Below, in pieces: positions 29,872 through 40,600 of a stretch of 64,000 nucleotides of DNA. The stretch's first letter is position 1; each line of letters opens with the position of its first letter. The translations under genes were made by a program, and so were the position numbers. Under the pieces are notes generated by a model. It was given only the letters and a program-made list of their open reading frames with translations. It had not been told where the DNA came from and searched no databases. This DNA is from Oxalobacteraceae bacterium AB_14 (GTDB lineage: Bacteria > Pseudomonadota > Gammaproteobacteria > Burkholderiales > Burkholderiaceae_D). The stretch spans positions 1,026,350 to 1,090,349 of the forward strand of contig KB906724.1 in the NCBI GenBank assembly GCA_000381565.1, written 5' to 3'.

Positions 29872-30612
29872 ATGGACCGCCTGGTTTATACCGCGATGAC
29901 GGGTGCGCGGCACGTGATGGATCAGCAAGCCACCGTTGCCAACAACCTGTCCAACGCCACCACCACCGGCTTCCGCGCGCAGCTCGATACGTTCCGGGCG
30001 GTGCCGGTGGTGTCGGACGGCCTGCAGACCCGCGCCTTCGTGGTCAACTCGACGGTCGGCGCCGACATGCGGGCCGGCCCGATCCAGACCACCGGCCGCG
30101 CGCTCGACATCGCGCTGCGCGACCAGGGCTGGATCGCGGTGCAGTCGGCCGACGGTTCGGAAGCCTACACCCGCAACGGCAGCCTGAAGGTCAGCGAGAA
30201 CGGCCTGCTGCAAACCACCAGCGGCCAGACCTTGGTGGGCGACGGCGGCCCGATCGCCATCCCGCCCGACACCACGGTGGCGGTGGCCGGCGACGGCACC
30301 GTCAGCACCATCTCCACCGACTTCAAGCCCGGCCCGGCCAATGTGCTGGGCCGGATCAAGCTGGTCAACCCGGACCCCAAGGGCCTGGTGCGCGGCGACG
30401 ACGGCCTGTTCCGCCAAATCAGCGGCACGCCGGCCGAGAACGACCCGGCGGTGCGCGTGGTCGATGGCGCGCTGGAGGGCAGCAATGTCAATCCGGTCGA
30501 CTCCATGGTCAACATGATCAGCCTGGCGAGGCAGTTCGAGATGCAAATGAGTTTGCTGAAGAACGCCGAGAATAACGCCGCAAAAGCCACCCAGATCCTC
30601 GCTTTGAGTTGA
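29872..30612 (+). CDS. flgF: Flagellar proximal rod protein FlgF
   Basis: Rod subunit of 246 residues, with MDRLVYTAMTGARHVMDQQATVANN at the start and NVNPVDSMVNMISLARQFEMQM near the end. Length and the absence of a long middle domain fit FlgF rather than FlgG. An 81-base gap with a hairpin separates it from flgG. Confidence 0.95.
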   Translation: MDRLVYTAMTGARHVMDQQATVANNLSNATTTGFRAQLDTFRAVPVVSDGLQTRAFVVNSTVGADMRAGPIQTTGRALDIALRDQGWIAVQSADGSEAYTRNGSLKVSENGLLQTTSGQTLVGDGGPIAIPPDTTVAVAGDGTVSTISTDFKPGPANVLGRIKLVNPDPKGLVRGDDGLFRQISGTPAENDPAVRVVDGALEGSNVNPVDSMVNMISLARQFEMQMSLLKNAENNAAKATQILALS

Positions 30613-30639
30613 TGCCCTCTCCCGCATAATGGTGGCGTG

Positions 30640-30674
30640 GGATGAGTAGCTGTCGCTTTTGACGGCTCCCATCC
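30640..30674 (+). promoter_or_regulatory. Hairpin between flgF and flgG
   Basis: GGATG (30640-30644) pairs with CATCC (30670-30674), and AGCTGTC (30648-30654) with GACGGCT (30661-30667, one G-U pair) around a GCTTTT loop. No T-run follows, so it is more likely a processing or stability element than a terminator. Confidence 0.4.
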
Positions 30675-30693
30675 GAGCAACCGGAGAAGCATC

Positions 30694-31476
30694 ATGATAC
30701 GTTCACTGTGGATCGCCAAGACTGGCATGGAAGCGCAACAGACCGCGCTCGACGTCACGTCCAACAACCTGGCCAACGTCAGCACCAACGGCTTCAAGAA
30801 GTCGCGTGCGGTGTTCGAGGATCTGCTGTACCAGAACATCCGCCAGCCTGGCGGCCAGTCGTCGCAGCAGACCAACCTGCCGTCGGGCATGCAGCTCGGC
30901 ACCGGCGTGCGGCCGGTGGCGATCGAACGGGTGCACACCCAGGGCAATCCGCAGTCGACCGGCAACGACAAGGACCTGATGGTCAACGGCAATGGCTTCT
31001 TCAACGTGCTGCTGCCGGACGGCACCACCGCCTACACCCGCGACGGCTCCTTCCAGCGCGACAACAACGGCCAGATGGTCACCTCCAGCGGCTTCGTGCT
31101 GCAGCCGGCCATCACCATCCCGATCACCGCGCAATCGATCACCGTCGGCCGCGACGGCACCGTCTCGGTCACGCTGCCGGGCCAGGTGGCGCCGCAGCAG
31201 ATCGGCAGCGTCCAGTTGTCGACCTTCATCAACCCGACCGGGCTGGAGTCGAAGGGCGAGAACCTGTACGTGGAAACCGGCGCGTCCGGCAACGCGCAGA
31301 CCAACACCCCCGGCACCAACGGCACCGGCGTGATCCTGCAAGGCTACGTGGAAACCTCGAACGTCAACGTGGTCGAGGAGATGGTCAATATGATCCAGAC
31401 CCAGCGCGCCTATGAGATCAACTCGAAGGCCATCACCACCTCCGACCAGATGCTGGCCAAGCTGTCGCAGATGTAA
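30694..31476 (+). CDS. flgG: Flagellar distal rod protein FlgG
   Basis: Distal rod subunit, 260 residues, the family's usual length. It begins [24 protein letters not shown] and ends with [22 protein letters not shown], both signature blocks. flgH follows after 22 bases. Confidence 0.97.
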   Translation: MIRSLWIAKTGMEAQQTALDVTSNNLANVSTNGFKKSRAVFEDLLYQNIRQPGGQSSQQTNLPSGMQLGTGVRPVAIERVHTQGNPQSTGNDKDLMVNGNGFFNVLLPDGTTAYTRDGSFQRDNNGQMVTSSGFVLQPAITIPITAQSITVGRDGTVSVTLPGQVAPQQIGSVQLSTFINPTGLESKGENLYVETGASGNAQTNTPGTNGTGVILQGYVETSNVNVVEEMVNMIQTQRAYEINSKAITTSDQMLAKLSQM

Positions 31477-31498
31477 CGCTTTTGCAAGGATACTGATT

Positions 31499-32155
31499 AT
31501 GAAATCCGCCATCACCATCGTTGCCGCAGCGGCCGCCCTGAGCGGCTGCATGACGACCCCGACCTCCATCGTGCAGATGCCGATGACGGCCCGTCCGCTG
31601 ACCAGCGCCCAGCTGCAGGCGGCGCCGACCAACGGTGCGATCTACCAGAACGCCGCCTTCCGGCCGATCTTCGAAGACCGCCGCGCGCGCCAGGTGGGCG
31701 ATGTGCTGACCCTGCTCATCACCGAGAAAACCTCGGCCGTGAAAGCCGGCGCCAGCTCGGGCAACAAGTCCGGCAGCGTCAGCGCCAGCGTGCCGCATCC
31801 GCTGCAATCGACCTTCGGCGCCACCTTGGCCGCCAGCAACGCCAGCAAGTACGCCGACGGCGACAACCAATCGGCCAGCAACACCTTCACCGGCACCATG
31901 GGCGTGACCGTGGTCGAGGTGCTGGCCAACGGCAACCTGATCGTGGCCGGCGAGAAGCAGGTGGCGATGAACAAGGGCGTGGAATTCATCCGCTTCTCCG
32001 GCATGATCAATCCCGACAACATCGCCACCGGCAACACCGTGCAGTCGACCGCCGTGGCCGACGCCAAGGTCGAGTACCGCACCAACAGCCAGCTCGACCG
32101 TGCCGAGATGACGTCGATGGCCTCGCGCTTCTTCCAAAGCCTGTTACCTTTCTGA
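31499..32155 (+). CDS. flgH: Flagellar L-ring lipoprotein FlgH
   Basis: Outer-membrane ring subunit, 218 residues. The signal peptide ends in the lipobox LSGC (Cys near residue 16). VGDVLTLLITEKTSAVKAGAS and the C-terminal blocks GVEFIRFSGMINPDNI and MASRFFQSLLPF are conserved. The ATG at 31499 begins the signal peptide. The stop overlaps the flgI start (TGATG). Confidence 0.95.
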   Translation: MKSAITIVAAAAALSGCMTTPTSIVQMPMTARPLTSAQLQAAPTNGAIYQNAAFRPIFEDRRARQVGDVLTLLITEKTSAVKAGASSGNKSGSVSASVPHPLQSTFGATLAASNASKYADGDNQSASNTFTGTMGVTVVEVLANGNLIVAGEKQVAMNKGVEFIRFSGMINPDNIATGNTVQSTAVADAKVEYRTNSQLDRAEMTSMASRFFQSLLPF

Positions 32156-33303
32156 TGGCGACCATGGACAGCACTCTCTCATTCATGCGGGGCGCACGCA
32201 GGCTGGCCGCGCTGTCGCTGGTGGCGGCCTCGCTGCTGGCGGCGCCGGCCCACGCCGAGCACTTGCGCGACCTGGTCAGCATCGCCGGCGTGCGGCATAA
32301 CCAGCTGATCGGCTACGGCCTGGTCGTCGGCCTCGACGGCAGCGGCGACCAGACCACGCAGACCCCGTTCACCGTGCAGAGCGTGGTCTCGATGCTGCAA
32401 CAGCTGGGCGTGAACCTGCCGCAGGGCACCTCGCTGCAATTGAAGAACGTCGCCGCCGTGATGGTGACGGCGTCGCTGCCGCCGTTCGCGCAGCCGGGCC
32501 AGACGCTCGACATCACGGTCTCGTCGATGGGCAACGCCAAGAGCCTGCGCGGCGGCACCTTGCTGATGACGCCGCTCAAGGGCGCCGACGGCCAGGTCTA
32601 CGGCATGGCCCAGGGCAATGTGCTGGTGGGCGGCGTCGGCGTCGCCGCCGGCGGCGCGGGCGGCAGCTCGCTGACCGTCAACCACCTCAGCGTGGGCAGG
32701 ATCTCGGCCGGCGCCACGGTCGAGCGCGCGGTCGCCTCGACCCTGGGCGAGGGCAACTTCATCAAGCTGGAATTGAACACCGCCGACTTCGCCACGGCCA
32801 GCCGCGTGGTCGAGGCGATCAACGACAAATACGGTTCCGGCATCGCCTACGCGCTCGACAGCCGTGTGATCCGCGTGCAGTCGCCCAGCAGCAGCGACCA
32901 GCGCGTCAGCTTCATCGGCAGCTTGCAGGAGATGCAGGTCAACCCGGCCGAGCAGCCGGCCAAGGTCATCATGAACGCCCGCACCGGCTCGGTGGTGATG
33001 AACCGCGCCGTCACGCTCGACACCTGCGCCATCTCGCACGGCAACCTGTCGATCTCGGTGAGCGCCGATCCGCAGATCAGCCAGCCCAATCCGCTGTCGG
33101 GCGGGCGCACCGTGGTCGCGCCCAACCAGCAGGTGGGCATCAAGGCCGCCAGCGGCAAGGTGATGTTGGTCAAGGGCGGCGCCTCGCTGGCCGAGGTGGT
33201 CAAGGCGCTCAACGCGATCGGCGCCACGCCCCAGGATCTGCTGGCCATTTTGCAGGCGATGAAGGCGGCGGGTTCGCTGCGCGCCGAGCTGGAAATCATC
33301 TAA
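32155..33303 (+). CDS. flgI: Flagellar P-ring protein FlgI
   Basis: Periplasmic ring subunit, 382 residues with a signal peptide (RLAALSLVAASLLAAPAHA). Mature blocks include LVSIAGVRHNQLIGYGLVVGLDGSGD and NARTGSVVMN; the end is AGSLRAELEII. It needs FlgA, encoded nearby on the other strand. It overlaps flgH by one base; flgJ follows after 12 bases. Confidence 0.97.
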   Translation: MATMDSTLSFMRGARRLAALSLVAASLLAAPAHAEHLRDLVSIAGVRHNQLIGYGLVVGLDGSGDQTTQTPFTVQSVVSMLQQLGVNLPQGTSLQLKNVAAVMVTASLPPFAQPGQTLDITVSSMGNAKSLRGGTLLMTPLKGADGQVYGMAQGNVLVGGVGVAAGGAGGSSLTVNHLSVGRISAGATVERAVASTLGEGNFIKLELNTADFATASRVVEAINDKYGSGIAYALDSRVIRVQSPSSSDQRVSFIGSLQEMQVNPAEQPAKVIMNARTGSVVMNRAVTLDTCAISHGNLSISVSADPQISQPNPLSGGRTVVAPNQQVGIKAASGKVMLVKGGASLAEVVKALNAIGATPQDLLAILQAMKAAGSLRAELEII

Positions 33304-33315
33304 GCGAGGCCCATC

Positions 33316-34308
33316 ATGACGAGCCCAATTCCCAAGGCGAACACATCCAACGACCTGAGCAGCAAGTTCGCCCTCGACCTCAAGGACATGGGCAGCCTGC
33401 GCCAGTCGGCCAAGGCCGGCAGCCCGGAGGCCTTGAAGACCGCCGCCACGCAGTTCGAAGCCATGTTCGTCAACATGATGATGAAGAGCATGCGTGAGGC
33501 GACGCCGCAGGACGGCATGATGGACAGCCAGCAGTCCAAGATGTTCACCACCATGCTGGACCAGCAGACCAGCCAGAATATCGCCAAGCAGGGCATCGGC
33601 CTGTCGGACATGCTGATACGCCAGCTGTCCAAGGCCGCCGACCAGAAGGCGCTGGCGATCGGCAACGAGGCCGGCGATGCCAGCAGCGGCGCCAACGGCG
33701 GCAGCTTCGGCGGCCTGTCGAGCCTGATGGACGCCAAGCTGCAGCGCGCGATCGCGGCCGCAGGCGGCCCCGGCAGCGCCGGCGCGGCGGGCTCGGTCGA
33801 CGACCACAGCGCGGTTCCCGCCACCAACATCAACCGGGGCAGCCAGGCGCCGCACGTGCGCAGCTTCCAGCAAAAGCTCGGCGCGGACGCCGAGGAAGCC
33901 AGCCGCGCCACCGGCATTCCGGCCAAGTTCATGCTGGGCCAGGCGGCGCTGGAGAGCGGCTGGGGCAAGCGCGAGATCAAGGGCCGCGACGGCAGCAACA
34001 GCCACAACCTGTTCGGCATCAAGGCCGGCGGCGGCTGGAAGGGCAAGGTGGTCGAGGCCACCACCACCGAATACGTCAACGGCAAGGCGCACACCAGGGT
34101 CGAGCGTTTCCGCGCCTACGACAGCTACAGCGACAGTTTCAAGGATTACGCCAAGCTGTTGGCCAGCAATCCACGCTACGAAAAAGTGCTGGCCAGCGCG
34201 GGCGACGCCAGCAGCTTCGCCCACGGCTTGCAGAAGGCCGGCTACGCCACCGATCCGAATTATGCGAACAAGCTGACCAGCATCATCACGCGTTCGCTGG
34301 CGGGCTGA
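33316..34308 (+). CDS. flgJ: Rod-capping protein and muramidase FlgJ
   Basis: Two-domain protein of 330 residues. The N-terminal rod-cap domain (AATQFEAMFVNMMMKSMREATP, about 45-105) helps rod assembly. The C-terminal glucosaminidase (about 175-330) cuts peptidoglycan; MLGQAALESGWGKREI holds the catalytic Glu and SHNLFGIKAGGGWKG follows. The linker is Gly/Ala-rich. Last gene of the flgB transcription unit; flgK has its own promoter in the gap. Confidence 0.96.
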   Translation: MTSPIPKANTSNDLSSKFALDLKDMGSLRQSAKAGSPEALKTAATQFEAMFVNMMMKSMREATPQDGMMDSQQSKMFTTMLDQQTSQNIAKQGIGLSDMLIRQLSKAADQKALAIGNEAGDASSGANGGSFGGLSSLMDAKLQRAIAAAGGPGSAGAAGSVDDHSAVPATNINRGSQAPHVRSFQQKLGADAEEASRATGIPAKFMLGQAALESGWGKREIKGRDGSNSHNLFGIKAGGGWKGKVVEATTTEYVNGKAHTRVERFRAYDSYSDSFKDYAKLLASNPRYEKVLASAGDASSFAHGLQKAGYATDPNYANKLTSIITRSLAG

Positions 34309-34321
34309 GCGGGCTATTTCA

Positions 34322-34348
34322 TCAAGTTTGGCGGCGAACTGCCGTTAC
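34322..34348 (+). promoter_or_regulatory. Sigma-28 (FliA) promoter of flgKL
   Basis: TCAAGTTT, 11 bases, GCCGTTAC. The -35 matches the FliA consensus in seven of eight bases. The -10 is identical to the one in front of flgM. It ends 25 bases before the flgK start. Confidence 0.82.
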
Positions 34349-34373
34349 CATCTACAAATAGAGTAAAAACATT

Positions 34374-36332
34374 ATGTCCAGTCTTCTCAGTATCGGCAAA
34401 AGCGGTTTGTTGGCAGCCCAGGTAGGTCTGTCGACCACCGGCAACAACATCACCAACGCCGGCGTGGTTGGATACAGCCGCCAGGCGGCGATCCAGTCCG
34501 ATACCGCGACCCTGGACCAGGGCTTCGGCTTCGTCGGCACCGGCACCGAGGTGACGGCGGTGCGCCGCTACTACGACAACTTCCTGGCGGTGCAGCTGCG
34601 CAACGCCGAGTCCAACCAGGCCTCGCTGGACGCCTACACCAAGCAGATCAGCCAGATCGACAACCTGTTGGCCGACCCCACCGCCGGCCTGTCGCCGGCC
34701 CTGCAGGACTTCTTCAACGGCGTGCAGGACGCCACCTCGAATCCGGCCTCGGCCGCGTCGCGCCAGGCCATGCTGTCGACCGCGTCGTCGCTGGCGTCGC
34801 GCTTCCAGGGCCTGAGCGCCCGGCTGTCGGAGATCGCTTCCGGCGTCAACGGCCAGATCACGTCCAATGTCGGCGAAATCAATTCCTACGCCACCCAGCT
34901 GGCCGCGATCAACAAGACCATCGCCGGCCTGAGCACCGACGGCAAGGCGCCCAACGACATGCTGGACCACCGCGACCAGATGCTGACCGAGTTGAACAAG
35001 CTGATCAAGACCACCGTCATCCCCGGCGACAACAACACCTTGACGGTCGAGTTCGGCACGGGCCAGCCGCTGGTGGTGGGCGGCACCGCCTTCCAGCTGG
35101 CGACCTCGAACTCGCCGACCGACGCCAGCCGCGTGACGGTCGGCTATCAAAGCGACAGCGGCGTCTTCAGCGCCTTGCCGGAGAGCGTGCTGAGCGGCGG
35201 CCAGCTGGGCGGGCTGGTGTCGTTCCGCAACGGCGCCATGGACCGCGCGCAAAACTCGCTGGGCCAGGTGGCGGCCGGGCTGGCGGTCAGCTTCAACGCC
35301 CAGCACGTGCTGGGCCAGGACCAGAACGGCGCGCTCGGCACGGCGTTCTTCAACCCGATCAAGGCCTATGTCGGCGTCAACAGCCACAACTCGCCGGTCA
35401 GCACGGCCGACGTCAGCGCCGTGGTCAGCGACGCCAGCAAGCTGACCGCCAGCGACTACAGCGTCGACTACGACGGCACCAATTTCAACGTCACCCGCCT
35501 GAGCGACGGCCAGATCACGCAGATCAACCCCTACCCGCAGACGGTGCCGCAAACCATCGACGGCGTCGACTACACGGTCACCGGCGCGCCGGTGAGCAAG
35601 GACAACTTCCTGGTGCGGCCGACCTACACCGCGGCCGACCAGTTCAGCGTCGCCATCAGCGACCGCAGCAAGATCGCCTTGGCGGCGCCGATCGCCACCG
35701 CCGCGCCGACCGCCAACGCCGGCAACGCCAAGATCAGCGCCGGCACGGTGGACGTCAACTACCTGACGCCGGGCAACGCGCTGGCCGCGCCGGTCACGCT
35801 GAGCTTCGACAAGGCCACGGGCTCGCTGTCGGGCTTCCCGCCGGCGCAGGACGTGACGGTGACGGTCAACGGCGTGGCCACCGTGTATCCGGCCGGCACG
35901 CCGACGGTGCCCTACACCGACGGCGCGGCGATCAGCTTCGGCGGCGTCAACTTCAGCATCAGCGGCACCCCGGCCGACCTCGACACGTTCACCATCGGCC
36001 CCAATGTCAGCGGCGTCGGCGACAGCCGCAACGGCGCCTTGCTGGCCGGCCTGCAAACCAAGAACATCCTCGACAACGGCAACGCCACCTACCAGACCAC
36101 CTACGCGCAGATGGTCAACTTTGTCGGCAACAAGGCGCGCGAGGCGCAGATCAGCGGCTCGGCCGCCGACGCCGCCGTGGCCCAGGCCACCGCCCAGCAG
36201 CAGAGCGTGTCCGGTGTGAACCTCGATGAGGAGGCGGCAAATCTGTTACGCTACCAGCAGGCCTACCAGGCCAGCGGCAAGGTCATGCAAGTGGCCAGCA
36301 CCCTGTTTGATGTATTGCTCAACCTTAGGTAA
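34374..36332 (+). CDS. flgK: Hook-filament junction protein FlgK (HAP1)
   Basis: First junction protein, 652 residues. N-terminal SSLLSIGKSGLLAAQVGLSTTGNNI and C-terminal VSGVNLDEEAANLLRYQQAYQASGKVMQ are canonical. The long middle has domains with ISFGGVNFSISGTPADLDTFTI, a block that recurs in FlgL. Secreted with FlgN as chaperone. Its stop overlaps the flgL ATG. Confidence 0.96.
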   Translation: MSSLLSIGKSGLLAAQVGLSTTGNNITNAGVVGYSRQAAIQSDTATLDQGFGFVGTGTEVTAVRRYYDNFLAVQLRNAESNQASLDAYTKQISQIDNLLADPTAGLSPALQDFFNGVQDATSNPASAASRQAMLSTASSLASRFQGLSARLSEIASGVNGQITSNVGEINSYATQLAAINKTIAGLSTDGKAPNDMLDHRDQMLTELNKLIKTTVIPGDNNTLTVEFGTGQPLVVGGTAFQLATSNSPTDASRVTVGYQSDSGVFSALPESVLSGGQLGGLVSFRNGAMDRAQNSLGQVAAGLAVSFNAQHVLGQDQNGALGTAFFNPIKAYVGVNSHNSPVSTADVSAVVSDASKLTASDYSVDYDGTNFNVTRLSDGQITQINPYPQTVPQTIDGVDYTVTGAPVSKDNFLVRPTYTAADQFSVAISDRSKIALAAPIATAAPTANAGNAKISAGTVDVNYLTPGNALAAPVTLSFDKATGSLSGFPPAQDVTVTVNGVATVYPAGTPTVPYTDGAAISFGGVNFSISGTPADLDTFTIGPNVSGVGDSRNGALLAGLQTKNILDNGNATYQTTYAQMVNFVGNKAREAQISGSAADAAVAQATAQQQSVSGVNLDEEAANLLRYQQAYQASGKVMQVASTLFDVLLNLR

Positions 36333-37600
36333 TGATCATGTCCATGCGCATTAGTTCCAAGACGATCTACGACGTCGGCGTAGGGCAGATCAGCTCCCTG
36401 CAGACCGCGCTCGCCCGTACCCAGCAGCAGCTCTCGACCGGCCGCAAGAACCTGTCGGCCGCCGACGATCCGATCGCCACCGCGCGCGCGCTGGAAGTGA
36501 CGCAGTCGCAATCGATCAACACCCAGCTGGTGACCAACCGCTCCAACGCCAAGGGCACGCTGTCGCTGGAGACGGTGGCGCTGGCCAGTTCCACCGCGAT
36601 CTTGCAGGACGTCAAGACGCTGGCGGTCAACGCCGGCGACGGCAGCATGACGCAGAAGGACCGCGAGTCGCTGGCGACCGAGCTGGAAGGCCGGCTGGCC
36701 GATCTGCTGGGCCAGGCCAACACCGCCGACGGCACCGGCGGCTATGTGTTCTCGGGCTACAAGTCGACCACCTTGCCGTTCACCCAGACCGCCACCGGCG
36801 CCGCCTACCAGGGCGACCAGGGCCAGCGCGAACTGCAGGTGGGTTCGACCCGCAAGCTGCCGATCAGCGATTCCGGTTCCTCGGTGTTTGAAAACAATGC
36901 GACCGGCAACGGTACGTTTGCCACGCTGGCCGATCCGGCCAACTACACGCGCGGCGGTTCCGGCATCATCAGCGCCGGCTCGGTCAAGGATGCGACCCAG
37001 CTGACCGGCCACAAGTACCAGATCGATTTCCAGGTGGTGCCGGCCACGCCGGGCATCCCCAAGGTCACCACCTACACCGTGACCGACCTGACCTTGAACC
37101 AGCCGGTGCCCGCGGCGCCGGTGCCGGCCGTGCCGCAGCCCTATGTCAGCGGCCAGAACATCAGCTTCGACGGGGTGCAGTTCGACGTCAAGGGCGACCC
37201 GGCCGATCTCGATAACTTCACGGTCCAGCCCAGCACCAAGCAATCGATCTTCACCACCGTGTCGGACCTGATCGCCGCCTTGCGCGCGCCCGGCGACGGT
37301 GCGGCGGGGCAGGCCAGCCTGAACAACAAGCTCAACCAGGCCCACGTGAATATCGACGCCGCCACCGACAACCTGCTGTCGATCCAGTCGGAGGTGGGTT
37401 CGCGCCTGAAGGAGCTGGACTACCTGGACAGCTCGGGCGACGATTTGAACTTGCAGTACGCCACCACGCTGTCGGACTTGCAGGAGGTCGACACGGTCAA
37501 GGCGATCTCGCTGTTCACCCAGCAGCAGATCACGCTGGACGCGGCGCAGAAATCGTTCAAGAGCCTGTCCGGGCTGTCGCTGTTCAACTACATCACCTGA
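36332..37600 (+). CDS. flgL: Hook-filament junction protein FlgL (HAP3)
   Basis: Second junction protein, about 420 residues. The flagellin-like N-terminus (MRISSKTIYDVGVGQISSLQTALARTQQQLS pattern) and the C-terminus (ISLFTQQQITLDAAQKSFKSLSGLSLF) are clear. Three ATGs are possible (36332, 36338, 36344). The first overlaps the flgK stop; the last gives the usual MRIS start. The middle holds the same ISFDGVQFDVKGDPADLDNF block as FlgK. The gene ends the flgK unit, 33 bases from the convergent giant gene. Confidence 0.94.
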   Translation: MIMSMRISSKTIYDVGVGQISSLQTALARTQQQLSTGRKNLSAADDPIATARALEVTQSQSINTQLVTNRSNAKGTLSLETVALASSTAILQDVKTLAVNAGDGSMTQKDRESLATELEGRLADLLGQANTADGTGGYVFSGYKSTTLPFTQTATGAAYQGDQGQRELQVGSTRKLPISDSGSSVFENNATGNGTFATLADPANYTRGGSGIISAGSVKDATQLTGHKYQIDFQVVPATPGIPKVTTYTVTDLTLNQPVPAAPVPAVPQPYVSGQNISFDGVQFDVKGDPADLDNFTVQPSTKQSIFTTVSDLIAALRAPGDGAAGQASLNNKLNQAHVNIDAATDNLLSIQSEVGSRLKELDYLDSSGDDLNLQYATTLSDLQEVDTVKAISLFTQQQITLDAAQKSFKSLSGLSLFNYIT

Positions 37601-37633
37601 AGCCGGCGCCGCCGGCGCGGACGAAGCCCGGGC

Positions 37634-40600
37634 TTATTTGGCCGCCAGGATGCCGCCGGCGCTGTTTTGCTTGCGGAACCAGTCTTGCTCGCCGGCCGAG
37701 GCGCTGCCGCTCAGGCTGGTGGTGGCGTCGTAGTGCTGCAACTGCCCGGCCAGCGCGGCGACCTTGCCGGCCAGGCTGGATGCCGTCGCCGTCGCCGCCG
37801 GCGTCAGCTGGCCGCCGGCGCTGCCGCCGCCATCCGCCACCCCGGCCTGCTGGCCGTAGTCGTTGATCGCCTGGGTCAGCGCGCTCGCCTGCGCCGCCCG
37901 GCTGGCCAGGAACCAGACGTCGGCCATCTGGCTCACCGTGCCGTCGGTGCCGGTGTAGCTGGAACGCAAACCGATCCAGTTGTTGTTGTCCAGTTCGCTC
38001 ACCTTGACGGCGTCCACCGTCAGGCTGGCGATGCCCAGGCTAGCCAGCGTCTTCAGCTCGTCGCCCTGGCTGACGCCGTCCGCGTTGGCGTCAATCCACA
38101 CGCGCAGGTCGCCGAACTGGCCATCCTTGCGGTCGACCACGCCGTCGTGGTTGCTGTCCAGCTCGGCCAGCGCGGCGAAGCCGTCCCGCGCCTTGCCGCC
38201 GCCGCTGCTGTTGGTGGCGGTGCCGAACAGCTCGCTGCCGTCGTTGATCTGGCCGTCGTGGTTGCGGTCCAGCGCGAGCAGGCCGTCGCCCTGGCCAACC
38301 CAGCCGGTGTTGAGGCGTTCGCCGTCGGCGTACAGGTCGAACTTGACGCCGGCGTCCAGGCCCAGCGTGCGGATGCCGTCGCTGTTCAGGTCGAGGATCA
38401 GCGGACTGCCCAGCGGCAGCACCGCCAGTTGCTCGGCCGTCAGCGCCGCGTGCTGGTCGGCGGTCAGCGCGCACACCTGGGTCGCGGCCAGCACCGAGAT
38501 TTCCGTCACGGTCAGGGCGGCGATCTGCTCCAGGGTCAGCGCCTTGATCTGGGTCGCCTTGAGCGCGCGCATCTGCGCGGTGGTGAAAGCGGCCACCTGG
38601 ACGGCGCTGAAGTTGGCGATCGTGGTCGGCGTCAGGCTCGACAGTTGCGCGGTCTTCAGCGCGACGATGTCGTTGCCGTCGAGGGAGTGGATCTGGTCGG
38701 CGTTGAGCGCGTTGAGCGCGCTCGCCGACAGCGCCGCCACCAGGGTCGGATCGAGCGACGAGATCTGCGCCGTGGTCAGGCCCAGCGACTGGGTCGAGCC
38801 GAACGCGGCGATCTGGGCGGTGCGCAGGCCGTTGATCATGTCGACCGACAGGCCGACGATCTGGTCGGAGGTGAGGCCGGCCATCTGGGTCGGCTTGAAG
38901 GCGCTCAGCGTACCAAGCGCGGCGAGCTGGTCGGTGCCCAGGCCGCGGATCTGCGTCACCGTCAGCCCGGCCAGCGAACGGGTCGACAGCGCGGCGAACT
39001 GGGTGCCGGTGAGCGCGCCGAGCTGGTTGGTCTTGAGCGTGGCCAGCTGCGCCGAGCTCAGCGCGGCGACCGCGTCGATGTTCAGCGAGACGATCTGGTC
39101 GGTGCTCAGGGTGGCCATGTTCAGGCCGCGCGCCTGCTGCGTGCTCAGCGTGCCCAGCTGGTCGGTGCTCAGCAACGCCATCTGCCTGGCCGACAGCGCG
39201 GCGATCTGCGCCGAGCGCAGCGTGGCGAAGTGGTCGACGTCGATGGCGCCGAGCTGGTCGGTGGTGAGCGCCGCCACCTGGCCTGCGTTGAGCACGCCCA
39301 GGGTGCTGAGCATATTGAGCTGCTCGGTGCTCAGGACCGCGATGTCGACCGCGCTCAGCCTGGCGATCTGCTGGGTCGCCAGGCTGCCGACCTGGGCCAG
39401 CGTCAGCGACGAGAACTGGGTCTTGGTCAGCGCATTCAGTTGCAGGCTGCTGAGGGCGGCGATGTCTTCCCCTTCGATCGCCTGGATCTGGTCGGTGCTC
39501 AGGCCGGCCAGCGCGGCCACGCTCAGCGCGCGCACTTGCGCGGTGCTCAGGCCGGCCAGCTGGTCGGTGCCGATCGCCTGCAACTGGGTCTTGGTCAGCG
39601 CCTTGATCTGCGCGGTGCGCAGCGTGGCCAGCTGGTCGCCGTTGAGCGAGACCAGCTGGTCGGTGGTCAGGGCGCCGACCTGCAAGGTGGTCAGGCCGGC
39701 CAGGGTGGCCAGGCCGGCGAGCTGGTCGGTGGTCAGGGCCTTGGCCTGCAGGCTGGTCAGCGCGGCCACTTCGGCCGTGGTCAGCAGGCCGATCTGCTCC
39801 ACGCTGAGCAGCGAAATCTGCAGCGTGCTCAGCGAGGCGATCTGGCTGGTCTTCAGGCCGGCCAAGTCTTCCGCCTCGAGCGCCGCCAGCTGGTCGCTGT
39901 ACAGGCCGCGCAGCGCCGCGGTGCTCAGCGCGCGCCACTGGAGCTGCGACAGTTGCTGGATCTGGTGGGTGGTGAAGGCTTGCAGCTGGCGGCTGCTCAG
40001 CGCGGCCAGCTGCTTGCTGCTCAGCGCGCCGAGCTGATCGTCGCTGAGCGCCTGGATGCGGTCGGTGGAGAGGGTCGCGACCTGGTTGGTGTTCAGGGTG
40101 CCCAGCGAGCCGAGCAGCACGAACTGGTCGGCCGTCAGGAAGTTCAGCTGGGCGGTGCTGAGGGCGGCGATTTGCGCGGTGCTCAGGTTGGTCAGCTGGG
40201 TGGTGGTCATGCTGACCAGCTCGTCGGAGGTCAGCGCGCGGATCTGCCCGCTGCGCAACATGGCCAGGTCGGCCAGCTCGATCGCGACGAACTGGTCGGT
40301 GCTGAGGGTGGCGATGGTCTTGGTCGACAGCGCGCGGAACTGCGCTGCCGTCAGGTTGACGATCTGGTCGGTGGTGAGCGCGGCCACCTGCTTGGGCGTC
40401 AGGGCGGCGATGGCGCCGGTGGCCAGGCTGGCGATCTGGTCGGTGGTGACGGCGGCGATCTGGTCGGTGGTCAGCGCCGCCAGTTGCGCCGAGCGCAGGG
40501 CGGCGATGTCGGCCAGCTCGATCGCGGCCACCTGGTCGGTGGTGAGGGCGGCCAGCACGCGCGTGCTCAGCGCCCGCATGTCGGCCGTGCTCAGCGCGAT

